Part shown: piece after piece, positions 8,952-18,576 of the stretch
How the letters are laid out: each line of letters begins with the position of its first letter
Position numbering within the stretch: position 1 is the stretch's first letter
From: Bartonella bacilliformis Ver097
GTDB taxonomy: Bacteria; Pseudomonadota; Alphaproteobacteria; Rhizobiales; Rhizobiaceae
Assembly (NCBI RefSeq): GCF_000709795.1
Contig: NZ_KL503805.1
Location: 62,001-126,000 of the forward strand
Direction of reading: 5' to 3'
DNA: 64,000 nucleotides
Position numbers and translations under genes: made by a program
Notes under the pieces: model-generated
The model's database searches: none
Told to the model about the DNA's origin: nothing
What the model saw: only the letters and a program-made list of their open reading frames with translations

Positions 8952-10007
8952 TCACTTAGATACAACATGTTGACTTGAAAAATCACGTTTGAAACGAAGA
9001 GAGGAATAAAATGCCATTCCAATCACAAATATACCAATAAATCCTGTTAATACTTCAGGTACCGGCATAATAATTTGCATATACATAATAACTGCAAGAA
9101 TTAAGATCGCATAAAAAGCGCCATGTTCCAGATAACGGTAACGCAATAATGTTCCTGTTTCAACAAGCATGACTGTCATAGAACGTACATAAAATGCGCC
9201 AATACTAAGACCTATAGCAATAATAAAAAGATTATGTGAAAAAGCAAAAGCGCCAACAACACCATCAAAAGAAAAACTAGCATCCAAAATTTCTAAATAA
9301 AGAAATGAGCCTAGCCCTCCCTTAGCGGTCGTTGTCAAGGCCATTTCTTTAGAATCTAAAAACGCACCAACTGCTCCAACTACTAAAAATGCCAAAAGCC
9401 CATAAAGCATAGCTAGTAAAACAGTCAGCTTATCTGCTGTGACAACTTGTCCTGAAAAAAATAATACCAAAATTAAAACAACTGCAATATCAATCCCTGC
9501 AAAGGAACCAAATTTCTGAGCTGGTTTTTCTATAAACGGCAGCCAATGTACTTTTTTTTCAGGATCGCAAAAGTATTTTAAACCAACCATCATGAGAAAG
9601 GTTCCTCCAAAAGCTGCAATTGCTGCATGAGAATCCGCTAAAATTGCAGCATATTGACCTGACTCCCATATTGCTAATTTGACTGCTGCAATTGGGCTAA
9701 TCCAAGCAGCAAAAGCAACAACCAACAATGGGAAAATGATCCGCATACCAAACACTGCTATGATAATGCCCCACGTCAAAAAACGACGCGACCATAGCTG
9801 GTTCATTCTTCCAAGAATCCGTGCATTAACAATAGAATTATCAAAAGATAAAGAAATTTCTAAAATTCCCAAGGTACAACAAATGAAAAAATATTTCAGA
9901 ATCCCAATAATACTGTTCGTTTCGAACCAACCAATAATCCCACCTAAACAAACACCAATAATTGTAAAGGAAAAAGCCCATTTAAAATAGCTGAATAGAA
10001 CCATCAT
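8952..10007 (-). CDS. DUF475 family integral membrane protein (TerC superfamily)
   Basis: This is a 351-residue polytopic membrane protein with about nine hydrophobic segments. It carries the duplicated acidic motifs of the TerC/DUF475 group: LEISLSFDNSIVNA near the first third and LEILDASFSFDGVVGAF in the second half. Members are thought to handle metal ions (the tellurite-resistance TerC family and manganese exporters are relatives), but the substrate of DUF475 proteins is not settled. Two adjacent ATG codons (10007 and 10004) could start it. The gene is monocistronic and convergent with pncA. Confidence 0.85.
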   Translation of the reverse strand: MMVLFSYFKWAFSFTIIGVCLGGIIGWFETNSIIGILKYFFICCTLGILEISLSFDNSIVNARILGRMNQLWSRRFLTWGIIIAVFGMRIIFPLLVVAFAAWISPIAAVKLAIWESGQYAAILADSHAAIAAFGGTFLMMVGLKYFCDPEKKVHWLPFIEKPAQKFGSFAGIDIAVVLILVLFFSGQVVTADKLTVLLAMLYGLLAFLVVGAVGAFLDSKEMALTTTAKGGLGSFLYLEILDASFSFDGVVGAFAFSHNLFIIAIGLSIGAFYVRSMTVMLVETGTLLRYRYLEHGAFYAILILAVIMYMQIIMPVPEVLTGFIGIFVIGMAFYSSLRFKRDFSSQHVVSK

Positions 10008-10238
10008 TATTTCTCAAAATTCATCTTCTAGAATCTATTTTTTAAATTAAAAACTACATCTATCAATAATAAAATAGTATGCACATAGAAAATTCACACG
10101 CCCCTCCCTTAATAGAAGAATCAAGAAAATAGAATTAGTAAGTCTATATTCCTTTCAATTCAAATATTATTCTTAAAATAAAAAATGAAAATTCGTTCTA
10201 TATTTATTGAATTTAAAAAAGTAGAGGACTAAAAGCCA

Positions 10239-10269
10239 TTGACATTGAATAATGAGATATTAATACAAT
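10239..10269 (+). promoter_or_regulatory. Probable promoter of the XRE regulator gene
   Basis: A perfect -35 TTGACA (10239-10244) is followed by TACAAT (10264-10269), a good -10 but with a rather long 19-base spacer. The leader to the GTG start is about 50 bases and contains a palindrome. Confidence 0.5.
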
Positions 10270-10281
10270 GTGTAGTTTTAT

Positions 10282-10300
10282 TGGTATAAAGCTCATACCA
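10282..10300. promoter_or_regulatory. Palindromic operator candidate in front of the XRE regulator
   Basis: TGGTAT (10282-10287) and ATACCA (10295-10300) are exact inverted arms with a 7-base centre. It lies between the probable promoter and the start codon of a helix-turn-helix regulator, the usual place for an autoregulatory site. Confidence 0.45.
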
Positions 10301-10322
10301 TACTTACTGAGGGAGATAATTC

Positions 10323-10862
10323 GTGGCACGTCCTGAAACTGAAGCAAAAACCGTATTTGGAAAGCGTTTGCGTCATATTCGCCTCGCTTTAGGTGATCCA
10401 TCACGTGAAACATTAGCTAAAAATTTTAACATGACAAAGAACTCCATTGCTTTTTATGAGCGAGGAGAAAGAGAACCTAATCTTAGTGTATTACAAGCAT
10501 ATCGGACATTATATGGAGTCAATATTAATTGGCTTTTAACAGGCCAAGGAAAAATGTTTGATACTGAATATACCAGAAGTGAATTTGACTGGAATTACTT
10601 TATTAAAAAAATTGAAGCGATTGAAGATATTCTTGCTAACAGCGATTACAGTGGTATACTCAATCAAAATAAACTTAAAAAATCTTATGAAAAATTGCAA
10701 AAATACCCACTCGCACAGAGTATATCGAATAATCTTAATCCCAAAGCAATTGCCTCCTTGGTCAATATGAAAGCAAATATGGCAAATTCTTATGCCCTTA
10801 GTTTATTTATAGAGCTCCTTATTCGAAGCATATCGCATAAAGACACTATAGCTAATCAATAA
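10323..10862 (+). CDS. XRE-family helix-turn-helix transcriptional regulator
   Basis: The 179-residue protein starts with an HTH_3/XRE domain at about 11-72: FGKRLRHIR, the recognition region ETLAKNFNMTKNSIAFYERG and the NINWLLTG ending common in phage-repressor-like regulators. The rest (about 80-179) is helical and unrecognised, and has no S24 peptidase, so it is not a LexA/CI-type self-cleaving repressor. GTG at 10323 follows GAGGGAG with good spacing. It is monocistronic, with its own promoter, palindrome and terminator. Target genes are unknown; the structure suggests a dimeric, autoregulated repressor. Confidence 0.85.
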   Translation: MARPETEAKTVFGKRLRHIRLALGDPSRETLAKNFNMTKNSIAFYERGEREPNLSVLQAYRTLYGVNINWLLTGQGKMFDTEYTRSEFDWNYFIKKIEAIEDILANSDYSGILNQNKLKKSYEKLQKYPLAQSISNNLNPKAIASLVNMKANMANSYALSLFIELLIRSISHKDTIANQ

Positions 10863-10891
10863 GATCTTATTACAAAAAAACATTAAAATTT

Positions 10892-10930
10892 AAACTCTAT
10901 CAATATAAAAATGCTGTATTGATAGAGTTT
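10892..10930 (+). terminator. Stem-loop terminator after the XRE regulator
   Basis: AAACTCTATCAAT (10892-10904) and ATTGATAGAGTTT (10918-10930) form a perfect 13-bp stem with a 13-base loop, 30 bases after the stop codon. The T-run behind it is weak, so it may act partly as an mRNA 3'-end stabiliser. Confidence 0.6.
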
Positions 10931-11239
10931 GATATGCTTTATTATTTTGTCATGAAAGCTTGAGCATATCTGTGTACCATGATCAAGAGAAGCCTCCTCC
11001 TATTTAGAAAGAAGGCGGTATTGCTATAATTTTCCAACAATCTGCTTAATAGCATAAAATATTGTTTTCTTCGAAAAGTGTTTTCTTTTTGAAACACTGA
11101 CATATATTATGAAACATGTTTTTGCAAACTAAGAAAAATTTAAGGGATATGTTGATCTTTCATTGAAAGCGTGTTTGGCACTCATGTTAGAAACTGAGTA
11201 CTTATCTTAAAGCTAATTGTTATTTATGAGGTAGAAAAC
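10931..11239. other. Intergenic stretch, nothing firm
   Basis: No gene is seen. A small GTGTTT/AAACAC hairpin occurs near 11080-11099, and a CCTCCTCC run near 10991 shows no clear structure or terminator behind it. Confidence 0.5.
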
Positions 11240-11419
11240 ATGTATTTTGAGGTGTTTCGGGGTATCCACAATCAGTGGTATTGGCGTTTAATTTCAACAA
11301 ATGAGCAGAAAATTGCTTTTTCTAGTATAGGTTACCCAACAAAAAAAGATATCCTGATAGGTATCGAACAAATCAAAAAAGTCACACGTAGTACATCTGT
11401 CGTAGAATTAAAATCTTAA
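11240..11419 (+). CDS. Small DUF1508 (YegP-like) protein
   Basis: A 59-residue frame reads MYFEVFRGIHNQWYWRL... and ends VVELKS. It follows the DUF1508/YegP repeat pattern: an F-E-V/I-F strand, a W-x-W-R-L strand, I-A-x-S-x-x-G-Y, and a helix with G-I-E-x-I-K-K. YegP proteins usually carry two such repeats; this one has one. Their function is not established. A GAGG ribosome-binding site sits 8 bases upstream, and an intrinsic terminator follows at 11455. It is a separate short transcription unit between the XRE gene and the tRNA. Confidence 0.85.
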   Translation: MYFEVFRGIHNQWYWRLISTNEQKIAFSSIGYPTKKDILIGIEQIKKVTRSTSVVELKS

Positions 11420-11454
11420 TGTTTTCGCTATCTAAATGAAAATTTTTATTTTAG

Positions 11455-11475
11455 AGAGTGAATTTCGCTCTTTTT
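11455..11475 (+). terminator. Intrinsic terminator after the DUF1508 gene
   Basis: AGAGTGA and TTCGCTCT form a 7-bp stem including one wobble pair, with a three-base loop (11455-11471), followed by TTTTT. Confidence 0.65.
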
Positions 11476-11656
11476 CACCACTGCAGTAAGACTACTTTTC
11501 GTGCAGACAACAGAATTCTTTGTATTTTAATACACAATAAGCAACAACTCGTGCGGTAATATATATAACCTAGTATTAAGCTCTAAGTGGCTCTATTAAA
11601 CTCTGGTGCATATGAAAATTTTTCCTTACAGACTGAAAAACTCTTTCCAAAGGAAA

Positions 11657-11733
11657 TGGTGGGCCCGGAGGGACTCGAACCCCCAACCAAGCGGTTATGA
11701 GCCGCTGGCTCTAACCAATTGAGCTACAGGCCC
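11657..11733 (-). tRNA. tRNA with CAU anticodon (probably tRNA-Ile2, lysidine-modified; may be annotated as Met)
   Basis: The 77-nt minus-strand cloverleaf has acceptor stem GGGCCTG/CGGGCCC, D arm with AGCTC...GAGC, anticodon loop GGCTCATAACC, T loop GGTTCGAGTCC and an encoded CCA end. The anticodon is CAT. The acceptor and anticodon stems resemble alphaproteobacterial tRNA-Ile(k2CAU) more than elongator or initiator Met tRNAs; an initiator would have a mismatched first pair, which is absent. Identity between Ile2 and Met is inferred from stem sequence. Confidence 0.93.
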
Positions 11734-11876
11734 CACAAGACTGCTTCTCTCTAAACTAAAATACCTTATAATACAAGAGATTGCCTCAACTATAATTCAT
11801 ATTTTTTCTTTCTTCTCGCTTTTTTTGCTTTCAGCACCCTACTCACTTTACAATCATTCCTGAAAATGAGAAAGTA

Positions 11877-12644
11877 ATGAAGGCGCAAATGAAACGAATG
11901 AATATGACAAAAGCAATTTCCCAACTTCTTGATATCTATTGGACAAAAATCACTATATTGACAATTCTAGCACTGTTAACCAGCTCTCTATCTGTATACG
12001 CTGAAAAAAGTACAATAAAAAATTCCACTATTATTGTTACTGCAACCGGTACAAGCCAAGCAACTCCAGATATGGCAGTTATGAATTTAGCCGTTATTAC
12101 ACATGATAAAACGGCTCAAAAAGCATTAGAAGCCAATAATAAATCTATAAATAACATTATTGATTCTTTTAAAAAGGAGGGTATTCAAAAAAAGGATATA
12201 CAAACATCAAATTTATCTATTTATCACATCAATCCTGATAAACATCAAGAACAAAGAAATGACGAAAGCCTCTATCAAGTTTCACATTCTTTGACAGTGC
12301 GCATCCGTGATCTTTTAAATGCTGGCATGATATTTGACCAGGCAATGGGGCTCGGTATGAATTCTGTCAGAGGCATTACTTTTACCAATATTGATACAAA
12401 ACCATTTTATACAGCAGCGCGTAAACAAGCTATTGCTGAAGCTATTGAAAAAGCAAAAACTCTAGCACAAGCAGCTAATGTAAAATTGGGGAAAATTATT
12501 GAGATTAATGAAAGTAATGATTCTTCTCATCTCATGCCACACCTTATCAGCAGAGCGCAAACTGCAAGCTATGCGGATACACATTTTTCAAATGGTGAAT
12601 TGAACTATAGTGTTAATGTCACTGTAACATTTGCTATCGACTAA
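11877..12644 (+). CDS. SIMPL-domain (DUF541) exported protein, BP26/Omp28-like
   Basis: The 255-residue protein has a long N-terminal signal sequence (hydrophobic core about 26-38, probable cleavage after SVYA at about 42). A SIMPL/DUF541 domain fills the rest: TATGTSQATPDMAVMNLAV, the ...IDSFKKEGI...KDIQTSNLSIYH region and a closing SVNVTVTFAID strand. It resembles the Brucella periplasmic immunogen BP26/Omp28. Family members form periplasmic oligomers of unclear function. The ATG at 11877 follows GAGAAAG; a start five residues later is also possible. It is convergent with rpoD. Confidence 0.9.
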   Translation: MKAQMKRMNMTKAISQLLDIYWTKITILTILALLTSSLSVYAEKSTIKNSTIIVTATGTSQATPDMAVMNLAVITHDKTAQKALEANNKSINNIIDSFKKEGIQKKDIQTSNLSIYHINPDKHQEQRNDESLYQVSHSLTVRIRDLLNAGMIFDQAMGLGMNSVRGITFTNIDTKPFYTAARKQAIAEAIEKAKTLAQAANVKLGKIIEINESNDSSHLMPHLISRAQTASYADTHFSNGELNYSVNVTVTFAID

Positions 12645-12874
12645 GACACTTTCTGATTTTTTTGAAACATTCCCTGTCGCATTACAGGCTCTCTCAAAAA
12701 AATGCTCGTGATATGTTAGAAGGAGTGAAATATTGAAGCTAGTTTCAATAAACCAATAAATATAACTTTCCAGAGGCGAACATGAACTGTTTCAATCATT
12801 CAAAATTGAAAATACACAATTTTTTACAGCTGATTTAAGGATAACTGAGCATAAAAAAGCATGCTCTCATCACA

Positions 12875-14875
12875 TTATGAATCAAGAAAACTACGCAATT
12901 TACGTGAACGACTAGGATGCTTCAATTTACGAAGTGCTTTTGCCTCAATCTGACGGATACGCTCACGTGTGACTGAAAATTGCTGACCAACTTCTTCTAA
13001 CGTATGATCAGTATTCATCCCAATACCAAAACGCATTCTTAAAACACGCTCTTCACGTGGCGTTAATGAAGCAAGTACGCGAGTCGTTGTGTCTCGCAAA
13101 TTAGCCTGAATAGCTGCATCAATTGGCAATAAAGCATTTCTATCCTCAATGAAATCCCCCAAATGAGAATCATCTTCATCACCAACAGGCGTTTCAAGTG
13201 AAATAGGCTCTTTCGCAATTTTAAGAACTTTTTGCACTTTTTCTAAAGGCATAGAAAGTTTACTGGATAATTCTTCCGGTGTAGGTTCACGCCCAATTTC
13301 ATGTAAAATTTGGCGCGATGTACGAACAATTTTGTTAATAGTTTCAATCATATGAACAGGAATACGAATGGTACGTGCTTGGTCAGCAATTGAACGCGTA
13401 ATCGCTTGACGAATCCACCATGTTGCATAAGTTGAAAACTTATATCCACGCCGATATTCAAATTTGTCAACGGCCTTCATCAAACCGATATTGCCTTCCT
13501 GAATAAGATCAAGAAATTGCAAACCACGGTTTGTGTATTTTTTTGCAATTGAAATAACAAGACGCAAATTCGCTTCTACCATTTCTTTTTTAGCAATCGT
13601 CGCTTCGCGCTCACCCTTCTGTACTTGGGTAACGATCCGACGAAATTCCTCTATCGAAATAGCAGTTTCTTGTGCAAGATTTTGTATTTCACTACGCAAA
13701 TTACGAATGACTTCAACTTCACAAGTTGAAAATTCTTTCCAACCAGATCCTGGCAAAGTTGCAATATAATTAACCCAATCTGAATCCAATTCACGGCCTT
13801 GATATTCTTTTAGAAAATCTTCGTGCCTAATTCCATAACTGTTCGCAATCCGCTTTAATTTACCTTCATTATGAACCAACCTTTTATTAATATCATAAAG
13901 TTGCTCAACCAATGCTTCAATACGATTTTGATTCAAGGAAAGAGACTTTACTGCTTGAATCAAATCAGATTTCAATTGAATAGATTTTTTCTTCTGAGAA
14001 GAAGAGAGATCACTTGCTTTACAATCTGCTAAACTACTTTCAACATGCTGATTTTGCAATTTTCTCAATTTGATATAAGTTTCAGCAATAAAGTTTAAAG
14101 TTTCCATAATCTGAGGATATAATTCATTTTCCATTGCTGCAAATGACAAATTAACTTCATCATCTTCATCATCCTCAGAACCTATATCCTCTGCAATAGT
14201 GTCCACATCATCTTTATCAGACAGAGATGCTGCTTTTTTAATTTTTTCTACTTCACTCCGTTCAATAATAGGGGCTTGCTTGGCTTCTGGTCCAGCGTAA
14301 GTCATTTCAAGATCAATAATTTCACGAAGAAGGATACGCTGTTCTTTCAACTCTTCACGCCAAATAATAAGCGCCTGAAATGTTAAAGGACTTTCACAAA
14401 GCCCCAAAATCATTGTTTCACGTCCTGCTTCAATACGCTTAGCAATGGCAATTTCCCCTTCACGAGAAAGAAGCTCAACCGCTCCCATTTCACGCAAATA
14501 CATACGCACCGGATCATCTGTTCTATCTGCTGCTTCACGTTTAGGTATTGTCGCAACTTCACGGCTAGTGGTCTCTACCAAATCACCACCTTCTACTATA
14601 ATTTCCCCTTCATAATGCTCAGCTTCTATCTCATCTTCATCGTCTACAACGTTAACACCCATCTCAGAAAACATCATCAATATATCTTCAATTTGTTCGG
14701 ATGTAACTTCATCAGAAGGAAGAACCGCATTTAATTCATCCATTGTTACGTAGCCATTTTTTTTTGCAAGCTTTATCATTTTTTTGATGGCGTCATCAGA
14801 AAAATCAAGAGGAGCATTGTCTAAGCCTCCTTGACCCATTACTTCTAGATTGTCTTTCTTTTTAACCTTTGCCAT
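12875..14875 (-). CDS. rpoD: RNA polymerase primary sigma factor RpoD (sigma-70)
   Basis: The 666-residue housekeeping sigma factor directs RNA polymerase to most promoters. Region 1.1 lies at about 25-80. Region 1.2 is [11 protein letters not shown]. The acidic non-conserved insertion spans about 200-390. Region 2 has [26 protein letters not shown] and the -10-reading [13 protein letters not shown]; region 3 has [12 protein letters not shown]; region 4 ends with [20 protein letters not shown], which reads the -35 box. It lies downstream of dnaG in the same orientation (the dnaG-rpoD macromolecular-synthesis order), with a 336-base gap. Confidence 0.98.
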   Translation of the reverse strand: MAKVKKKDNLEVMGQGGLDNAPLDFSDDAIKKMIKLAKKNGYVTMDELNAVLPSDEVTSEQIEDILMMFSEMGVNVVDDEDEIEAEHYEGEIIVEGGDLVETTSREVATIPKREAADRTDDPVRMYLREMGAVELLSREGEIAIAKRIEAGRETMILGLCESPLTFQALIIWREELKEQRILLREIIDLEMTYAGPEAKQAPIIERSEVEKIKKAASLSDKDDVDTIAEDIGSEDDEDDEVNLSFAAMENELYPQIMETLNFIAETYIKLRKLQNQHVESSLADCKASDLSSSQKKKSIQLKSDLIQAVKSLSLNQNRIEALVEQLYDINKRLVHNEGKLKRIANSYGIRHEDFLKEYQGRELDSDWVNYIATLPGSGWKEFSTCEVEVIRNLRSEIQNLAQETAISIEEFRRIVTQVQKGEREATIAKKEMVEANLRLVISIAKKYTNRGLQFLDLIQEGNIGLMKAVDKFEYRRGYKFSTYATWWIRQAITRSIADQARTIRIPVHMIETINKIVRTSRQILHEIGREPTPEELSSKLSMPLEKVQKVLKIAKEPISLETPVGDEDDSHLGDFIEDRNALLPIDAAIQANLRDTTTRVLASLTPREERVLRMRFGIGMNTDHTLEEVGQQFSVTRERIRQIEAKALRKLKHPSRSRKLRSFLDS

Positions 14876-15211
14876 ACCGTCACTCCAACTTGATCACTAT
14901 ACAGACTTCGTGCGATCAAATTCTTTTGCATTCTCACTTAGCACATCAATCATGTTTCATCTTCTTAAGGTAATCCTCACTGAAAATGAATACATCTTCA
15001 TATACACTCTTACTTGTATAAAAACATGGAAAAACTCCAAAAGTCTCCTTCGGTACTCTCAGCCTTTCTGAGACAACCTTTACACTACATAGTTTAAGAG
15101 CCACTTTTTGATTATTCCTGAAACTTAGTCACCATTTTAAAAAATACTATTTCCACAATAGATTAATCCTATCATGAAGCTTTGGTGACTGATTCTCTTT
15201 TAAAAAGCGAA
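14876..15211. other. dnaG-rpoD intergenic region
   Basis: This 336-base spacer probably holds the rpoD promoter(s) on the minus strand. I cannot single out one convincing -35/-10 pair, and no gene is visible. Confidence 0.5.
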
Positions 15212-17152
15212 TCATTTTATCTTATTTTCCTCACTCTCGTCTGTTCTTTCATTAAACCAACAGCCAAATCCTTCAATTAAAGCTTCTGTTGCGTGTGTCT
15301 GCTCTAATTCAACCTTTATTTCACGCAACAGATCAAAAATTGCGCTACTAGGATTATTCAAGAGTTGCTCCTCAATATCTTGTAATCTCTTATGTAGGTG
15401 GTGTTCCTGAAGATGCAAGTAGATAGCTTGCTTCAACACAGAACGAGCATCTTCTATAGGAGCTTTAGCAAAGAAAGTACGCATACCAACCTTTTGTACA
15501 AGATTCATCATATGCTCTAAAATAACCTTTTGTCCTTTTTTTTCTAAAGCTATGATCATCGTCTCTTCAGAAGGAAGACGCTGACTACCAAGAATTTCTA
15601 ACATAGATTGATGAAAATTCATTAATTGAGTATTTTTCAATTCTAACTCAGCAAAAACTTCAAAATTTTCATGCCAAAGATCAGGATAGTATGCTAAGAT
15701 TAGCAAGATAACTGCTTCCCGTAAAGGAATAGAGTGTGACGAAATGCGTACCATGTCGGAATTTTCTAAAGCAGAAAAAATTTTTCCTTGAAATATCCCA
15801 TTTTTTTGATTTTCACTGTACCCTTCTGTGCTCTTCTTTTTTGAAAAAGATGAATGAAAAAAATCAAAAAGTCGCTTTTTTATATCTTGCAAATAATAAC
15901 GACGTACACTTTCATCTTTAATCGTAAAGATATCCTGTTTCAGTTCTCGTTCTAACGCTGCTCGCTCTTCTGGTGTTTCAAAATGCTTTCCATAAGTGGC
16001 ACGCAACCATAAAAGTTCAATTAGTGGAATTGATTTTTGCACATAAGAATCAAAAAATTTTGCACCACCAATACGAATAATCTCATCAGGATCTTGTCCT
16101 TGTGGCAACAAAATAAAGCGCACAGATAGCCCTGCTTTCAAAAGGGGCAAAACACGATCGGGAACACGAAAAGCAGCTTTTAAACCAGCATCATCCCCAT
16201 CAAAGCATAAAATTGGATCAGGACCCATCTTCCACAAAAGCTCTATTTGAGCTTCTGTTAACGCTGTCCCCAGAGGTGCAACTACTTTCTCAAAACCAGC
16301 CTTAATTAAACTGATAACATCTATATAACCTTCAACAACAAGGATGGAAGAGGCTTTTTCTCCGCTCGTAAATGAGTTCTTTTTGCGAGAAGAAGCTGCA
16401 TTATAAAGTATATTTCCTTTATGAAACAGCACCGTCTCAGGACTATTGAGATATTTTGCCCGGACATCTTGATCTAGCGTACGTCCTCCAAAAGCGACAA
16501 CGCGTCCGCGTAAATCTTCAATAGGAAATATAATACGATTTCTAAATCGGTCGTAGGGAACCGCAATATCCTCACCTGATATAAGAAGACCACAATCCTC
16601 CATCTGCTTAACTGAAACGCCACGTGCACTCAAAACCTCTTTCAAGGCTGTGCGCTTTGCTGGTGCAAAACCAATCCGAAAACGTTTTGCAAGTTCTGGT
16701 GTTATACCACGTTCATCAAGATATTGGCGTGCTTGCGCTCCTCCCTTATCATACAAACTATTTTGAAAAAAATCTGTAGCTATTGCCATAACATCATACA
16801 GATCCTCTTTTTGCATTTCGCGTTTATAACTTTGTGGATCAAGAACAGGTAATTTCATACCAGCCAACTCAGCTAAACGTTCTACAGATTCTGAAAATTT
16901 CAATCCATCAAGTTCACAAAGAAAATTAAAAATGTCACCACTCACACCACAACCAAAACAATGGTAGTATCCTTTACGATCATCACAGTGAAAACTTGGA
17001 GTTTTTTCACCATGAAATGGGCAACAACACCAAAAATCTCCTCGTGAGGACTTGCTTTTTCGAGAATCAAATGTCACCCTTTGACCAATAACTGTTGAAA
17101 TTGGTAATCTTGAGCGGATCTCATCAAGGAAATCAGAGGGAAAACGCATCAT
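15212..17152 (-). CDS. dnaG: DNA primase DnaG
   Basis: DnaG makes RNA primers for replication forks. The 646-residue protein has the N-terminal CHC2 zinc finger with Cys44, His47, Cys65 and Cys68 (CPFH...CFGC). The catalytic RNA polymerase core with Toprim motifs follows (VVEGYIDVISL, then CFDGDDAGLKAA), and a divergent C-terminal helicase-binding domain lies at about 450-646. Two ATG codons start it (MMRF). The mscS-like gene is divergent, 130 bases away. Confidence 0.97.
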   Translation of the reverse strand: MMRFPSDFLDEIRSRLPISTVIGQRVTFDSRKSKSSRGDFWCCCPFHGEKTPSFHCDDRKGYYHCFGCGVSGDIFNFLCELDGLKFSESVERLAELAGMKLPVLDPQSYKREMQKEDLYDVMAIATDFFQNSLYDKGGAQARQYLDERGITPELAKRFRIGFAPAKRTALKEVLSARGVSVKQMEDCGLLISGEDIAVPYDRFRNRIIFPIEDLRGRVVAFGGRTLDQDVRAKYLNSPETVLFHKGNILYNAASSRKKNSFTSGEKASSILVVEGYIDVISLIKAGFEKVVAPLGTALTEAQIELLWKMGPDPILCFDGDDAGLKAAFRVPDRVLPLLKAGLSVRFILLPQGQDPDEIIRIGGAKFFDSYVQKSIPLIELLWLRATYGKHFETPEERAALERELKQDIFTIKDESVRRYYLQDIKKRLFDFFHSSFSKKKSTEGYSENQKNGIFQGKIFSALENSDMVRISSHSIPLREAVILLILAYYPDLWHENFEVFAELELKNTQLMNFHQSMLEILGSQRLPSEETMIIALEKKGQKVILEHMMNLVQKVGMRTFFAKAPIEDARSVLKQAIYLHLQEHHLHKRLQDIEEQLLNNPSSAIFDLLREIKVELEQTHATEALIEGFGCWFNERTDESEENKIK

Positions 17153-17282
17153 TTTTCACAAAGTTTAAAATTCTTTTTTGCATGTTTAACGACTTTGGAA
17201 CATAATGCCAATACCTCTCTTAAGAATTTGCCAAATTTTCAATAATCCACCGCAAATAATTCAAAAATGGAGATAACGCAAA

Positions 17283-18512
17283 GTGACCAATTTTTTTGTT
17301 GAATATCCATTGCTAGAAAATATTTCTTGGTTAATTATTCTCACTTTTATTGCATTTCTAGTTAATCTCTTAGCACGAAAACTTCTCATTCATGGAGAAA
17401 AACGGCTCTCTTCTTTTCTTCCCCAAAATACAACCAATGATATTGAATGTGCTATTCGGCACATAGCAAGTATTGCTTCAGCTTTTATTATCTCAACTGG
17501 TGTTAATTTGATACCAGCATTGCCCAACGTGCTCAGTACTATTATCCGCAATGTTTCCAATGCTTTTATTATTTTTATTGTTGTCTTAACAATTTCTGCT
17601 CTTTTCAATGTCATCAACACTCTTTACGAACAACAACCAGCAGCACGATTAAAACCGATAAAAGGTTATATTCAGATTGCTAAAATTGCACTTTTCGCGG
17701 TTGCTACTGTTTTAATGCTAGCTACATTGATCGATCGATCGCCCCTTATCCTTTTTTCTGGTCTTGGTGCGATGGCAGCTGTCTTACTTTTGATCTTTCA
17801 AGATACACTGCTTTCTCTTGTTGCAGGCCTTCAAATTTCATTTACCGATATGGTACGTGTCGGCGATTGGATTGAAATTCCCAATCTCGGTGCAGACGGT
17901 GATGTTATTGAAATTGCCCTGCATACCGTCAAAGTTCAAAATTTTGATAAAACAATTACTACAGTTCCTATTCGTAAGCTGGTCACAGATCCTTTCAAAA
18001 ATTGGCGTGGCATGCAAGAATCAGGTGGTAGACGCATTAAGCGATCTTTATTCATTGATCAATCAAGTATCCGCTTTCATACAGCAGAAGAACAAGCATA
18101 TCTTGCGCAATTTAACTTATTAGAAAACTATTTTGCAAAAAAAATACCGGAAATCAAAAAATGGAATACTCAATTGAGTAAAAACCACAACATCCCAGCG
18201 AACACCCGACGTTTAACAAATATTGGAACTTTCCGCGCTTATATTTTATCTTATTTACGAGAGCACTCTCACATCAAAAAAAATATGACTCTCATGACAC
18301 GGCAATTACCTCCAACACCGGATGGTTTACCCTTGGAAATTTACTGCTTTACCAACACAGTTATTTGGGCAGAATATGAACAAATTCAAGCGGATATTTT
18401 TGATCATCTTTATTCTATCCTCCCTGATTTTGGTCTAAAAATCTTTCAAAATCCAAGTGGTTACGACTTTATTCATGCATTTAAAAGCATGCATTTAAAA
18501 CAAAGAAAATGA
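17283..18512 (+). CDS. MscS-family mechanosensitive ion channel (YbdG-like)
   Basis: The 409-residue inner-membrane protein has about five hydrophobic segments in residues 10-185, then the pore-lining Gly/Ala helix (LFSGLGAMAAVLLLIFQDTLLSLVAG). The MscS beta domain follows, with MVRVGDWIEIPNLGADGDVIEI and TVPIRKLVTDPFKNWRG. The long C-terminal domain resembles the YbdG/MscM type rather than the short MscS. It should open under membrane tension and release solutes during hypo-osmotic shock. The GTG start follows GGAGATAACGCAAA. The Na/Pi transporter gene follows after 64 bases and may be cotranscribed. Confidence 0.9.
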   Translation: MTNFFVEYPLLENISWLIILTFIAFLVNLLARKLLIHGEKRLSSFLPQNTTNDIECAIRHIASIASAFIISTGVNLIPALPNVLSTIIRNVSNAFIIFIVVLTISALFNVINTLYEQQPAARLKPIKGYIQIAKIALFAVATVLMLATLIDRSPLILFSGLGAMAAVLLLIFQDTLLSLVAGLQISFTDMVRVGDWIEIPNLGADGDVIEIALHTVKVQNFDKTITTVPIRKLVTDPFKNWRGMQESGGRRIKRSLFIDQSSIRFHTAEEQAYLAQFNLLENYFAKKIPEIKKWNTQLSKNHNIPANTRRLTNIGTFRAYILSYLREHSHIKKNMTLMTRQLPPTPDGLPLEIYCFTNTVIWAEYEQIQADIFDHLYSILPDFGLKIFQNPSGYDFIHAFKSMHLKQRK

Positions 18513-18576
18513 TAAGCCCCTCCTGATATTCATCCTTTGAATAAACCTACATTCAAACAAAGAAAGAAAAAGTATC

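Noticed and set aside
10985-11012. CCTCCTCC run with weak GCCT/AGGC pairing, considered as a second anti-Shine-Dalgarno small RNA
   Set aside because: The motif falls in the stem rather than a loop and no terminator follows.
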